From NCBI RefSeq assembly GCF_004785645.1, contig NZ_SRPE01000005.1, forward strand, positions 124,001 through 188,000: a stretch of 64,000 bases of DNA. The letters run 5' to 3'. Below are positions 17,675 to 27,080 of the stretch, piece after piece (position 1 is the stretch's first letter; every line of letters begins with the position of its first letter). The translations under genes were made by a program, and so were the position numbers. This stretch comes from Empedobacter tilapiae (GTDB lineage: Bacteria > Bacteroidota > Bacteroidia > Flavobacteriales > Weeksellaceae). The notes below the pieces were generated by a model that saw nothing but the letters and a program-made list of their open reading frames with translations, was not told where the DNA came from and made no database searches.

Positions 17675-18535
17675 ATGAATAGCATTTTTTATTTCATAAT
17701 TTATCAAATTTCACGTTTACCTCTTTCGGTTTTATACAGATTTTCAGACTTCCTGTTCTTTCTGCTATATACTGTTATTGGTTATAGAAGACGTGTCATT
17801 AGAACAAATTTAGAAAATTCTTTTCCTGAAAAATCTCACGAAGAAATCAAAGAAATTCACAAAAAATTCTATGCTAATTTTTGTGATTATTTGGTCGAAA
17901 CCTTAAAAAGTTTTTCTATTTCTCAAGAAGAATTGGACAAACGATTTACATATTCTAATCTCGACGTTTTTAATGAAATAAAAACTGAAAAACGAGATGT
18001 AATGATGATGTGCGGGCACATTTTCAATTGGGAATGGTTTATTGGAACGGTGAAACATTTACCAACAAAAGAAAGTGCAGCTGTCTATCATAAAATTAGA
18101 AATCCTTTTTGGAACGATAAAATCAATGCTATGCGTAGTCGTTTCGGGACAAAAGCGTTAGACATGAAAGATGTGTTGCGTTTTATGATGAAAGCTCCAA
18201 ATGATGGAGAATTAGCATATTTATTTGTCGCAGATCAAAGTCCAAAACAATCGGCTGTTCATTACTTTATTGATTTTCTAAATCAAAAAACGCCTGTTTT
18301 TAATGGTTTTGATAAGATTGCACGTCGTAAAGATATGGGAGTTGTATTTTGTCAAACCGAAAAAATAAAACGCGGTCATTATCACACAACCTTTATTCGA
18401 CTACAACCTCAACAAGAAAAATTTGAAGAAAATGAAATTGTTCATCAATTTTTTCATCATTTAGAACAAACCATTCAACAACATCCAGATAATTGGCTTT
18501 GGAGCCACAAACGTTGGAAATATGCCGATTTGTAA
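17675..18535 (+). CDS. Lipid A acyltransferase, LpxL/HtrB family
   Basis: A 286-residue inner-membrane acyltransferase. An N-terminal hydrophobic segment (about residues 15-37) anchors it, RRVIRTNLENSFPEKS follows as in LpxL/LpxM, and the catalytic HX4E motif is His115 to Glu120 in CGHIFNWEWF. It transfers a secondary acyl chain from acyl-ACP onto Kdo-lipid A at the cytoplasmic face. WLWSHKRWKYAD at the C-terminus is also typical. The annotation as LpxL rather than LpxM is not decidable here. It is followed after 12 bp by a GT2 gene, so both probably serve envelope biogenesis. Confidence 0.9.
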   Translation: MNSIFYFIIYQISRLPLSVLYRFSDFLFFLLYTVIGYRRRVIRTNLENSFPEKSHEEIKEIHKKFYANFCDYLVETLKSFSISQEELDKRFTYSNLDVFNEIKTEKRDVMMMCGHIFNWEWFIGTVKHLPTKESAAVYHKIRNPFWNDKINAMRSRFGTKALDMKDVLRFMMKAPNDGELAYLFVADQSPKQSAVHYFIDFLNQKTPVFNGFDKIARRKDMGVVFCQTEKIKRGHYHTTFIRLQPQQEKFEENEIVHQFFHHLEQTIQQHPDNWLWSHKRWKYADL

Positions 18536-18547
18536 TTTTAAATATTC

Positions 18548-19540
18548 ATGAAAACAGCAATTGCAATCTTAAATTGGAATGGCGAGAAATTATTGCCTCA
18601 ATTTTTACCTTCAGTTATTAACAATTCTAAAAACGCAGAAATATATGTAATTGATAACGCGTCGACTGACAACTCTATCCAATTGTTGAAAACTCAATTT
18701 CCTTCTGTAAAAGTCATTCATAACAAAGAAAATTATGGTTTTGCACAAGGTTATAATAAAGGTTTAAAATACATTGATGCAGAGTATTTCTGTTTATTAA
18801 ATTCGGATGTTGAAGTAACTGAAAATTGGATAGAACCAATTGAAAAATTATTTAACAATAATCCTGACATTGCTGCTATTCAACCCAAAATATTAGACTA
18901 CAAAAACAAAGAATATTTTGAATATGCAGGCGCTGGAGGAGGTTTCATCGATAAATTTGGTTATCCATTTTGTCGTGGACGTATTTTCTCTACTTTAGAA
19001 AAAGATAAAGGACAATACAACGATACAACTCAAATTTTTTGGGCAACTGGCGCGAGTCTCTTTATCCGAAAGAAAGATTTCTTTGAACAAAATGGTTTTG
19101 ATGAAGAATTCTTTGCACACATGGAAGAAATTGATTTATGTTGGCGATTAAACAATGCTGGACGAAAAATTTATTATTGTGGAGAATCAACTGTTTATCA
19201 TTTGGGTGGCGCTACTTTAGATAAAGCAAATCCAAAAAAATGGTATTTGAATTACCGAAATAGTTTGTGGATGATGCTTAAAAATCTACCTGCTAACAAA
19301 CTTTTCCCAATGCTTTTCACACGTCTTTCTATGGACGGAATTGCTGCTATTGCTTTTTTACCAAAACAAGGACTTCCACATGTTTGGGCTGTTTTCTTAT
19401 CACATATGCATTTTTATTTTGGTTTTACAAAAATGTATAAAAAACGTCAACAACATCAATCAAAAAACTATTCAGATAAAAAATTATTACCTTTTCAATA
19501 TTTCATACAAAAACGCCAATATTTTAAAGATTTGAAATAA
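18548..19540 (+). CDS. Glycosyltransferase family 2, rhamnosyltransferase-like
   Basis: A 330-residue GT2 enzyme. TAIAILNWNGEKLLPQFLPS starts the fold, NSDVEVTENWIEPI supplies the metal/nucleotide site, and FWATGASLFIRKKDFFEQNG followed by DEEFFAHMEEIDLCWRL is the conserved acceptor segment of the WbbL/RfbF-type group. The C-terminal part has a hydrophobic stretch around residues 255-300 that may associate with the membrane. It is 12 bp after the LpxL-type gene and is outside the large polysaccharide operon. A role in core oligosaccharide or another glycan is possible; the donor is unknown. Confidence 0.85.
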   Translation: MKTAIAILNWNGEKLLPQFLPSVINNSKNAEIYVIDNASTDNSIQLLKTQFPSVKVIHNKENYGFAQGYNKGLKYIDAEYFCLLNSDVEVTENWIEPIEKLFNNNPDIAAIQPKILDYKNKEYFEYAGAGGGFIDKFGYPFCRGRIFSTLEKDKGQYNDTTQIFWATGASLFIRKKDFFEQNGFDEEFFAHMEEIDLCWRLNNAGRKIYYCGESTVYHLGGATLDKANPKKWYLNYRNSLWMMLKNLPANKLFPMLFTRLSMDGIAAIAFLPKQGLPHVWAVFLSHMHFYFGFTKMYKKRQQHQSKNYSDKKLLPFQYFIQKRQYFKDLK

Positions 19541-19595
19541 TTATTGTTTTAATACACTTTAAATCAATTCATAAATTTTTGCAAATTTTTGATTC

Positions 19596-19603
19596 TATTT
19601 TTG
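19596..19603 (+). promoter_or_regulatory. -7 box upstream of first GLPGLI gene
   Basis: TATTTTTG matches TAnnTTTG and lies 45 bp upstream of the ATG at 19649. A TTTG lies 14 bp further upstream, which is shorter than the usual spacing. This would make the GLPGLI gene a separate transcription unit from the GT2 gene. Confidence 0.4.
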
Positions 19604-19648
19604 TAGAATCAAAAACTTTTCATATCATTGTAATCAAATTAAACTACA

Positions 19649-20434
19649 ATGAGAACAATATTAACATTATTAACCTATTGCACGATACTTTCTACTTCAG
19701 TTTTAGCCCAAAAATTAGAAGTTACTTATCAAGAAGTTGTTAAAGTAAATCCTGATGAATTTAAAAGTTCTATAAACTTTTCATCAAATGGGAAATCAAG
19801 TTCAATTCCTAAAGATGTTTATGATAATATGATCAAAGATATGCAAGAACCGAAAGATTTTTTATTAACTGTTTTTGACAACGAAACAACTTACAAAAAA
19901 ATAGAAAAAATAGACAATCAACAACATTCAGGAGGAATGCGTATTAGTATTAGTTTTGGAGATTCTGGAAGCGGTTTATACAAAAATTTATCTTCAAAAG
20001 AATATTACAAAAGCGTGAAATTGATGGATAAATCTTATACCATAAAAGACCAATTAAAAGATTACAAATGGCAATTATCTCGTGAAACAAAAAAAATTTT
20101 AGGATTTGATGTGAGAAAAGCAACTTCTATTGTAGATAGTACTACAACCGCAACTGCATGGTATACTCCAAATATTCCAGTGAAGGATGGTCCTGGAATG
20201 TATGATGGCTTACCTGGTTTGATCTTAGAAGTTGAAATTAAAAATACGAAAAATAAAGGTATAGAAAGTAATATTATGCGAGCTATAGAAGTAAAAGAAA
20301 TGCCTAATCTTAAACCTTTAGAAAAACCTAAAGATAAAAACATTATTTCAGATAATGAATATAAAACATTAATGGAAAAACAAATGGAACGTTTTAAACA
20401 AATGCGTTCTGAAGGAATTGATAAAAAAGATTAG
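19649..20434 (+). CDS. GLPGLI family exported protein
   Basis: A 261-residue protein with a signal peptide (MRTILTLLTY..., likely cleaved after VLA at residue 20) and the family hallmark GLPGLI at residues 187-192 in WYTPNIPVKDGPGMYDGLPG. The upstream motif TAWYTPNIPVKDGP is also part of the family. These are Bacteroidota-specific periplasmic or surface proteins of unknown activity, often encoded close to a TonB-receptor-like barrel. The C-terminal 50 residues are charged and rich in Lys, Glu and Met. A paralog lies 1.7 kb downstream with pncA in between. Confidence 0.88.
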   Translation: MRTILTLLTYCTILSTSVLAQKLEVTYQEVVKVNPDEFKSSINFSSNGKSSSIPKDVYDNMIKDMQEPKDFLLTVFDNETTYKKIEKIDNQQHSGGMRISISFGDSGSGLYKNLSSKEYYKSVKLMDKSYTIKDQLKDYKWQLSRETKKILGFDVRKATSIVDSTTTATAWYTPNIPVKDGPGMYDGLPGLILEVEIKNTKNKGIESNIMRAIEVKEMPNLKPLEKPKDKNIISDNEYKTLMEKQMERFKQMRSEGIDKKD

Positions 20435-20582
20435 AAATAAATTATTTTATTTATGAATGATTTCTAACAATAGTCTGAATTGTAATCGCTTAAAATTGAA
20501 TATTTTTTACATATATTTTGTTTTATTCACATTTTAAAAACTTATATTTAGTACTAAATTAATCTTAATAAATAAAAATACT

Positions 20583-21185
20583 ATGAAAGCTTTAATCATC
20601 GTAGATATGCAGTACGATTTCCTACCAGGAGGTTCTTTGGCTGTAAATGATGGAGATAAAATTATAGAACGTATAAATAAGTTACAAGAAAAATATGATA
20701 TCGTTGTTGCAACCCAAGATTGGCATCCTGCAAATCACAAAAGTTTTGCTTCTCAGCATCTAGAAAAGAATACTTTCGATGTAATTGAGTTGAATGGTAA
20801 TCGTCAAGTTTTGTGGCCAGATCATTGTATACAAGGCACTAAAGGAGCAGAAATACACAAAGATATTAAACAAAATAAAATAAGTGCGGTTATCCGAAAA
20901 GGAATGAATCCAGAAGTTGATTCGTACAGTGCTTTTTTTGATGTAAATAAAAAGAATCCAACAGGTTTACATGGATTCTTAAAAGATCACAATATCACAA
21001 GTGTTTATATTTGTGGTTTAGCTGCAGATTATTGTGTTTACCACACTGCAAAAGATGCTTTAACATTAGGTTATACAACATATATTTTAGAAGGAACTAC
21101 AAAGGCTATTAATCAAGACCTTTTTGATGAACTAAAAGAAGATTTTATAAAAAAAGGAGGAAATGTCTCGACGTATTTATTATAA
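20583..21185 (+). CDS. pncA: Nicotinamidase / pyrazinamidase
   Basis: A 200-residue cysteine hydrolase of the isochorismatase fold that converts nicotinamide to nicotinate in NAD salvage. The catalytic triad is visible as Asp8 (ALIIVDMQYDFLPGG), Lys106 (VIRKGMNPEVDSYSAF) and Cys151 (CGLAADYCVYHTA). Metal ligands are Asp46, His48 and, near by, His81 in LWPDHCIQGT. No signal peptide is present, so it is cytoplasmic. It has its own hairpin terminator, and so is functionally unrelated to the GLPGLI genes on both sides. Confidence 0.95.
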   Translation: MKALIIVDMQYDFLPGGSLAVNDGDKIIERINKLQEKYDIVVATQDWHPANHKSFASQHLEKNTFDVIELNGNRQVLWPDHCIQGTKGAEIHKDIKQNKISAVIRKGMNPEVDSYSAFFDVNKKNPTGLHGFLKDHNITSVYICGLAADYCVYHTAKDALTLGYTTYILEGTTKAINQDLFDELKEDFIKKGGNVSTYLL

Positions 21186-21208
21186 CTAAACAATAAATCG
21201 CTGAATAC

Positions 21209-21250
21209 AAATGTCATTTGAAAAACCTTAACTTTTTGAATGACATTTTA
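21209..21250 (+). terminator. Intrinsic terminator after pncA
   Basis: Inverted repeat with arms AAATGTCATT and AATGACATTT separated by about 20 nt, followed by TTATTTTTTAG. The imperfect inner part GAAAAA/CTTTTT can extend the stem. It ends pncA transcription before the next GLPGLI gene. Confidence 0.7.
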
Positions 21251-21325
21251 TTTTTTAGAATAAATTCAAAAATTCTCTGTAACATTCGTCTACAAAAGCA
21301 GACTAATTAGACAAATACAACAATT

Positions 21326-22102
21326 ATGAAAAAAGCTATCTTAACATTTGCCTTAGGAATTATTACAACTACAATTTCTATTGCACAAGACAATAAAATA
21401 CAAAATATTGATGCAACTTATGTAATGGAAGTTAAAATGGATTACGAAAAAACCATGAAAACAATTCCAGAAGCATATCGAGCTCAAGTTGGAGGAATGC
21501 TGAAAGCTGAAATTGATGCAGGAATTTTTATGACTTATTTTTTAAAAAGTAATTCTAAGTATTCTACTTTCACATTAGAAGAAAAAGTAAATAATGGTCA
21601 AGGTGGATTAGGATTTATTGCCCAACAAATGGCTGCTATGGATAATAAACCAACTTATAAAGACTTTACTATAACACCAAATTTATATTACAAAGAAGTT
21701 GATATGGGTGTGAAACAATATTTGATTAAAGATCAAATTCCAGATTTTAAATGGAAAATATCTCGTGAAAAAACCGATATAGCTGGTTACAAAGCAACAA
21801 AAGCAGAAGGTGTTATGATGGATTCTATTCCTGTAACTGCTTGGTATGCACCAGAAATCCCTATAAAAGATGGTCCAACTTCTTTAGCTGGATTACCTGG
21901 TTTGATTATAAAAGCCGAATTTGAAGCAAATGGGGCTAAATTAATCTACACGTTGAAAGATTTAAAAATTTCTGAAAAAGAATTGAAAATAGCTTTACCT
22001 ACAAAAGGAGAAGTTGTGACACAAGATCAATTTATGAAAATTGTAATTGAGATACAGAAAAAAATGCAAGAACAAATGAACAGCGGTATAGATACCAAAT
22101 AA
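21326..22102 (+). CDS. GLPGLI family exported protein (second copy)
   Basis: A 258-residue paralog of the protein at 19649-20434. The signal peptide ends around SIAQ at residues 18-21, and the GLPGLI motif is at residues 189-194, preceded by VTAWYAPEIPIKDGPTSLA. Similarity is spread through the second half (DQIPDFKWKISRE compares with DQLKDYKWQLSRE), so the two arose by duplication. It stands directly upstream of the 915-residue barrel protein, an arrangement common for this family. Its biochemical role is unknown. Confidence 0.88.
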   Translation: MKKAILTFALGIITTTISIAQDNKIQNIDATYVMEVKMDYEKTMKTIPEAYRAQVGGMLKAEIDAGIFMTYFLKSNSKYSTFTLEEKVNNGQGGLGFIAQQMAAMDNKPTYKDFTITPNLYYKEVDMGVKQYLIKDQIPDFKWKISREKTDIAGYKATKAEGVMMDSIPVTAWYAPEIPIKDGPTSLAGLPGLIIKAEFEANGAKLIYTLKDLKISEKELKIALPTKGEVVTQDQFMKIVIEIQKKMQEQMNSGIDTK

Positions 22103-22113
22103 GCTTTTCATAA

Positions 22114-22147
22114 AATCATCATCAGTTTTTTTTGACTGATGATGATT
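22114..22147 (+). repeat. Strong hairpin between GLPGLI and barrel genes
   Basis: A perfect 13-bp inverted repeat, AATCATCATCAGT and ACTGATGATGATT, encloses an 8-nt loop that is mostly T. There is no U-run after it on the plus strand, so it is not a standard terminator. It could be an mRNA-stabilising or processing element that separates GLPGLI from receptor expression. Confidence 0.55.
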
Positions 22148-22189
22148 AAAACTCTTCTAAAAGAGTTAAACTCCCACTAATATATACAC

Positions 22190-24937
22190 ATGAAAAAAAT
22201 ACTCTATCTAGTTTTATTCATTACTTCTACCCAACTTTCTTTAGCTCAAGAATGTAAATTGAAAGGATCCGTTGCTGACGAAAATGGGATACCTGTAACC
22301 GACGCTTCTGTTTCTATCTTTGATAGTAAAAACGAAGGAAAAGGTTTCCTTTTTACAAGTAATGCTGGTGAATTTGAGTTTAAATTACCTTGTGGCGAAA
22401 AATATGATATAGAAATTGAACAGTCTGGTTTCGAAACTTACATTGAAAATGTTGACTTGACTGAAAATATAAACAAAAAGATTAAACTTGCTAAAGGAAA
22501 AGAAATTTCTCTTAAAGAAACAATTGTAAAAGCTCAACAAGCGATCAAAGTAAAAGGTGATACAATCGAATTTGATGCTGATTCTTTCAAAGTAGGAAAT
22601 GAGGAAACATTAGAAGATATTCTTAAAAAATTACCTGGAATTGAAGTTCAGAATGGAAAGGTAATGTACAAAGGAAAACCAATGTCGCAAGTAACAGTTG
22701 GTGGACGCGAAGTTTTGGGTGGTAACGAAAAGTTATTAAACAAGAATTTGCCTTCGGATGCAGTTTCTAAAATTCAATTAAACACAAAGTTCAAATCAAA
22801 TCCGTTTGCTTCTTCATTACAAGAAGATGATGAACAATTCTCGTTAAATATCGAACTAAAAGATGATATGAAGCGTCTTGCTTTTGGTAATGTGACTTTA
22901 GGTGGAGACACTGATAAACACACGGATGCACAAGCTAAAGTATTTTATTTTTCAGAAAAAACTGATGCCACATTGATTAATGATTTCAATACATTCGGTA
23001 AACAAGTTTTTGATCAGGATGATTATATAAGTTTTTTTGGTGGATATTCTGAGTTTAATTCTGAAGGAAGTATTTACTCATTAAGAGGAAATTCAAACAA
23101 TCTAAACTTAATGACAAAAAATGATGCGCCAAGTATGAATACCTATAATGGTGCTGTGCATTTTGGTGTTGAACCAAATAAGAAATTAAAAATCTCTGGT
23201 TTTGGTTTACTTAATACAAATAATATTCGCTATAATTCTAAATCTGAACGTTACTACAATAACATCGAAACTCCTTATACAACTGTTGATCAGGAACAAA
23301 ATAAGAGCAATGTTTTGATGGGAATGTCACGTTTACGTTTAGATTATAATCCGAATGATAAAGGACAAATTAAATATCGTCTAAATTTTAATTATTTAGA
23401 TAGCGAGAATGAGCAATTGGTTGATAGCTATTATAACGATCAAAAAAATAGTTTTAGAAATGTAAATTCTGAACAAAAGAATTACTCATTATCACAAACT
23501 TTATCTTATATCCGTAAAGTTGGTCGAGATGATAATGTTGGACTATATTTCCGTCATCAATATCAAAAAGATACACCAGATTACAATGTTTTATCAACAA
23601 CTAATCCATTTTCATCTTTTGATTTATTCAAGAATTTATCTCAAGTAAATAATCAATTTAATATCAATCAAGATCAAAATTTTGTATTGAATACTGCTCA
23701 AGTATATGGAATTTATAATCATTTGCTAACAAATACTTCTAATCTTAAAATAAAAGCTGGAACAAGTTTTAGTACACAAGATTTCGATAATAAAATCTAT
23801 GATTTCAAAAATTTAATGAATAATAATTTATTAATTAGTAATACAGATTTAGATTATAATGAAACTTTTGCAGATGTAACATTAACAAAAAAAATAGGAA
23901 ACTTTCAAGTAGATGCTGGTGCGGGAGTTTCATTCTTTAATGAGAAATCGAAATACCAAGATGGAGAAAAATTAAACCGTTCGGAAACAAAAGTTTTACC
24001 TCATCTGAATTTGCAATACAAGTTCAACAACGCCACAAGTGTTCGCGCAAGTTATACACAAAACTATAGCTATCCTTATACAAAAGATTTTAATGACTCG
24101 TATACGATTCAAAGTTACCAATCGATTTTCTATGGAAATAGGAACTTAAGACAAGCTTTGACGCATACTGCAAGTATCAATTTCAATCATTTTAACTCGT
24201 TCACATTCTTTAATGTTTTTGCGAATTTAAGTTATACGTTACAAGAAAAAAGTATACAAACACAATCTGTTTTAAACCGTGATTTTATTATATCTGGAAA
24301 CGATACAATTGTAAATAACTATCAGTTCAATACCTTAATTAATTCTGGTAATAACCAAGAAACTTATTCAGGATATTTCATGATTGGAAAACGCTTTGCT
24401 AAATGGTACAATGCACGATTAACAGGTAATATTTCTACTTCTAATTATTATACAATTACACGAAATATTGAATATGAAAATGGAGTTGTTACAAATGATG
24501 ATTTGAAGAATGTTAACAATAAAAGTTTTAATCAAACATACAATTTAGAAAACTCATTTACATTCAAAAAGAAATTTGAATTGAAAGCTGGGGTTAATTT
24601 AAACCTAAGTAAATACCAATCATTATCTGAACAGAAATTTACGAACTGGCGTCCATACGGGGAAGCTGCTTGGTCCGCTACAAGTAAATTATTAGTTCAG
24701 ACCGATTTCTCTTATCGTTTACAATACCGTGATGGAGTAGAAATAAACACAGCAAAAGAATGGAATGCTTCTGCACGATATAATATTGCTCGAAAAACTT
24801 ACTTAACTGTAACAGGAGGAAACTTATTAGGAAATAATATTATTGTTTCGAATAGCTTTACAGATAACTACATATCGACTACAACTAAAAATGTTTTAGG
24901 AAGATATTTTATCGTGAGTTTAAGATATAAGTTCTAA
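22190..24937 (+). CDS. TonB-dependent-receptor-like outer membrane protein with carboxypeptidase-regulatory domain
   Basis: A 915-residue outer-membrane protein. The signal peptide covers about residues 1-19 (LSLAQ). Residues of about 22-110 form a beta-sandwich CarboxypepD_reg-like domain (KLKGSVADENGIPVTDASVS). A plug-like part follows (DILKKLPGIEVQNGKVMYKG, SQVTVGGREVLGG) and then a long beta-barrel with alternating aromatic strands ending in the terminal Phe of RYFIVSLRYKF. This is the OMP_b-brl_3 architecture. It belongs with the preceding GLPGLI gene. Ligand unknown; no SusD partner is present, so it is not a polysaccharide utilisation locus. Confidence 0.85.
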   Translation: MKKILYLVLFITSTQLSLAQECKLKGSVADENGIPVTDASVSIFDSKNEGKGFLFTSNAGEFEFKLPCGEKYDIEIEQSGFETYIENVDLTENINKKIKLAKGKEISLKETIVKAQQAIKVKGDTIEFDADSFKVGNEETLEDILKKLPGIEVQNGKVMYKGKPMSQVTVGGREVLGGNEKLLNKNLPSDAVSKIQLNTKFKSNPFASSLQEDDEQFSLNIELKDDMKRLAFGNVTLGGDTDKHTDAQAKVFYFSEKTDATLINDFNTFGKQVFDQDDYISFFGGYSEFNSEGSIYSLRGNSNNLNLMTKNDAPSMNTYNGAVHFGVEPNKKLKISGFGLLNTNNIRYNSKSERYYNNIETPYTTVDQEQNKSNVLMGMSRLRLDYNPNDKGQIKYRLNFNYLDSENEQLVDSYYNDQKNSFRNVNSEQKNYSLSQTLSYIRKVGRDDNVGLYFRHQYQKDTPDYNVLSTTNPFSSFDLFKNLSQVNNQFNINQDQNFVLNTAQVYGIYNHLLTNTSNLKIKAGTSFSTQDFDNKIYDFKNLMNNNLLISNTDLDYNETFADVTLTKKIGNFQVDAGAGVSFFNEKSKYQDGEKLNRSETKVLPHLNLQYKFNNATSVRASYTQNYSYPYTKDFNDSYTIQSYQSIFYGNRNLRQALTHTASINFNHFNSFTFFNVFANLSYTLQEKSIQTQSVLNRDFIISGNDTIVNNYQFNTLINSGNNQETYSGYFMIGKRFAKWYNARLTGNISTSNYYTITRNIEYENGVVTNDDLKNVNNKSFNQTYNLENSFTFKKKFELKAGVNLNLSKYQSLSEQKFTNWRPYGEAAWSATSKLLVQTDFSYRLQYRDGVEINTAKEWNASARYNIARKTYLTVTGGNLLGNNIIVSNSFTDNYISTTTKNVLGRYFIVSLRYKF

Positions 24938-24971
24938 ATCAATAAATTACATTTATCATACTATTTATCGA

Positions 24972-25000
24972 AGCGCGTCTAATTTATAGACGCGTTTCTT
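24972..25000 (+). terminator. Intrinsic terminator after the barrel gene
   Basis: A GC-rich stem CGCGTCT/AGACGCG with a 7-nt AT loop is followed by TTTCTTTT. It closes the GLPGLI-barrel unit. Confidence 0.75.
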
Positions 25001-25050
25001 TTATGATTAATTTTTGTACTTTTAATCCAATCAACAAATCAAAATAATAA

Positions 25051-27072
25051 ATGGAGAATCAACTAGAAGAAATTTACAAAATCATCCAACCAGAAGAATG
25101 GGTGAAAAGTTTAACAGACGAACAAATTATTGAACTTTCTAAAGAAACTGATTTCTCGAAAAATATTTTAGATGAAGGACGTGATTATTGCTATTTTTTA
25201 GATAAAAAGTTTTACGTAACGCGAGAAAAACATATCGAGTATGTGAACATGTCTTACACTTTGACAGATCCTGCAAATTTAGAAAAAGCATCAACTTTTG
25301 ATACAATTGTCGAAGAAAACGAAATTTATTTGATTCATAGAATTTCTGTGATTCGTGATGGAGAGTTAATTGATAAATTAGCAGATATCACTGTAAAAGT
25401 TTTGGATAACGAAAATGATAGTGGTTCTGGCGTAATTAACAAAAGTAAAAAAGTAAACATCTCTATCAAAGATTTGCGTTTGTACGATATTCTTGTTTTA
25501 GAAGATGCAAGAGAAAAAGTATTTACTGATAAAGATTTTGTCCGTAAAGAGTATAGTCGATATTTATGGGTGAGTCCTGATTCGTATTGGGCATATGGAA
25601 ATTATACGTTCGAATTAATCAATGAACGTGATGATGAATTTGTTTACAAGAAAAACTTTTTCCGTGACGAAAATGGAAATTTAATTGAGAATGAAGAGGG
25701 TACGATTTCTTCTGGTAATTCATATACATTTAAACTTGTTAATTATCTAAATCCGACTGATCCAAATCGTGAAATTTTTCCATACATCGATTTTGCTACA
25801 AAAAGTACTTGGAAAAAACTATCTAATTTTATATCACCCTATTATGAAGAAGTTATTAACAAAGCTAACTTAGAAAGTTTTGCACCAAGTTTAATAGAGA
25901 AATTAAACGAATTTTCAAACATCGAAGATAAAATTGAATATGCGATAGAATATGTTCAAAACCATATTTATTATATCTACAATGCAGACGAAATGAGCGG
26001 TCACAAACCGCAAGAAGCAGAAGTAACTTATACAAATAAGCAAGGAGATTGTAAAGCAAAGTCTATTTTATTGAAAGTTATTTTTGATTATTTAGGTTTA
26101 GAATCATCCATCATTTTATTGAATTATAATACTGATTTCTATTTCAAATATTATCTCCCTTCGTTGTTGGCATTCAATCATGTGATTGTAAAAGTGAAAC
26201 ATAATAATGAGACATATTACGTTGATGCAACAATGCGTAACGAGTATGGTTACTTAGAAAATAGAAGCTTTATTTATTTTGCACATTATTTAGAAATTAA
26301 ACCAAATGAAACTTTACAAATTCGTCCTCCTTATAGGTTTCCAAAGTTTTGTATAGATGAAAAAGTTAGTGTAACAGCAAAAGGAAACGAAGGTTTCTTA
26401 GAGTCAGAATCTATTTATCGTTACAATCGTGCAAATAATATGCGTAGATATTTCAAGAACACAAATAAGCGCGAAATTATAGACAGCTGGAATAGTTTCT
26501 TTTATTATGCATTAAATTATAGTGCTGATCGCCCTGAAATGGATTTGAGAGAAATTTTCAAAGACACGTCAATTGATATTATTTCCGATGATAAAAAGCT
26601 GAACGAATTAACGATAAAATATAAAGCTCGAATCGAAAATCCATATTTTAAAGATCGTGTTACAAACGAGCGATTTTTAATGTTTTTTGACAGAAATATT
26701 CCTAAGAATAATGTCCGAGATTTTATTCACAAAGATGCAAGTTTTTGGCATAATTTTGATAGTGAAAAATATGAAATAAATTTATCAACAGATCAAAAAA
26801 TTGATACAAAAGAAAAGTATACGATTCAAGAATCGACAATTAATGATAAATATTTTACCTACTCAAGTAGAAAAAAAATAACGTCAAACGGAGGAAGTGC
26901 TTACATTGAATACAATCCTTCGACGAATCATGAAATTACGATGGAAAATTTCGAGGAATTCCGAAATAATCATTACACAATTGCAGATAGTAATTATGGT
27001 TTAGGTATTGATATTATCGAATCAGGATTAATGAATATGCTAAAATTTAAGATGAAAAAAGCTTTCAAATAA
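25051..27072 (+). CDS. DUF3857/transglutaminase-like protein without signal peptide
   Basis: A 673-residue protein. The first 250 residues resemble the DUF3857 beta-rich domain. A transglutaminase-like core follows, with the triad Cys334 (KQGDCKAKSILLK), His377 (AFNHVIVKV) and Asp392 (YYVDATM). The last 250 residues are beta-rich, with no recognisable motif. In most Bacteroidota relatives this architecture carries a signal peptide and is periplasmic. Here the start MENQLEEIYKIIQPEEWVKS is charged and not hydrophobic, and no upstream in-frame extension was found, so it appears cytoplasmic. Activity may be peptide cleavage or cross-linking; the target is unknown. Confidence 0.75.
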   Translation: MENQLEEIYKIIQPEEWVKSLTDEQIIELSKETDFSKNILDEGRDYCYFLDKKFYVTREKHIEYVNMSYTLTDPANLEKASTFDTIVEENEIYLIHRISVIRDGELIDKLADITVKVLDNENDSGSGVINKSKKVNISIKDLRLYDILVLEDAREKVFTDKDFVRKEYSRYLWVSPDSYWAYGNYTFELINERDDEFVYKKNFFRDENGNLIENEEGTISSGNSYTFKLVNYLNPTDPNREIFPYIDFATKSTWKKLSNFISPYYEEVINKANLESFAPSLIEKLNEFSNIEDKIEYAIEYVQNHIYYIYNADEMSGHKPQEAEVTYTNKQGDCKAKSILLKVIFDYLGLESSIILLNYNTDFYFKYYLPSLLAFNHVIVKVKHNNETYYVDATMRNEYGYLENRSFIYFAHYLEIKPNETLQIRPPYRFPKFCIDEKVSVTAKGNEGFLESESIYRYNRANNMRRYFKNTNKREIIDSWNSFFYYALNYSADRPEMDLREIFKDTSIDIISDDKKLNELTIKYKARIENPYFKDRVTNERFLMFFDRNIPKNNVRDFIHKDASFWHNFDSEKYEINLSTDQKIDTKEKYTIQESTINDKYFTYSSRKKITSNGGSAYIEYNPSTNHEITMENFEEFRNNHYTIADSNYGLGIDIIESGLMNMLKFKMKKAFK

Positions 27073-27080
27073 TCAATCAA

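Noticed and set aside
22190-24937. SusC-type component of a polysaccharide utilisation locus
   Set aside because: No SusD-like gene, glycoside hydrolase or sensor is adjacent, and the protein resembles the OMP_b-brl_3 type paired with GLPGLI proteins.
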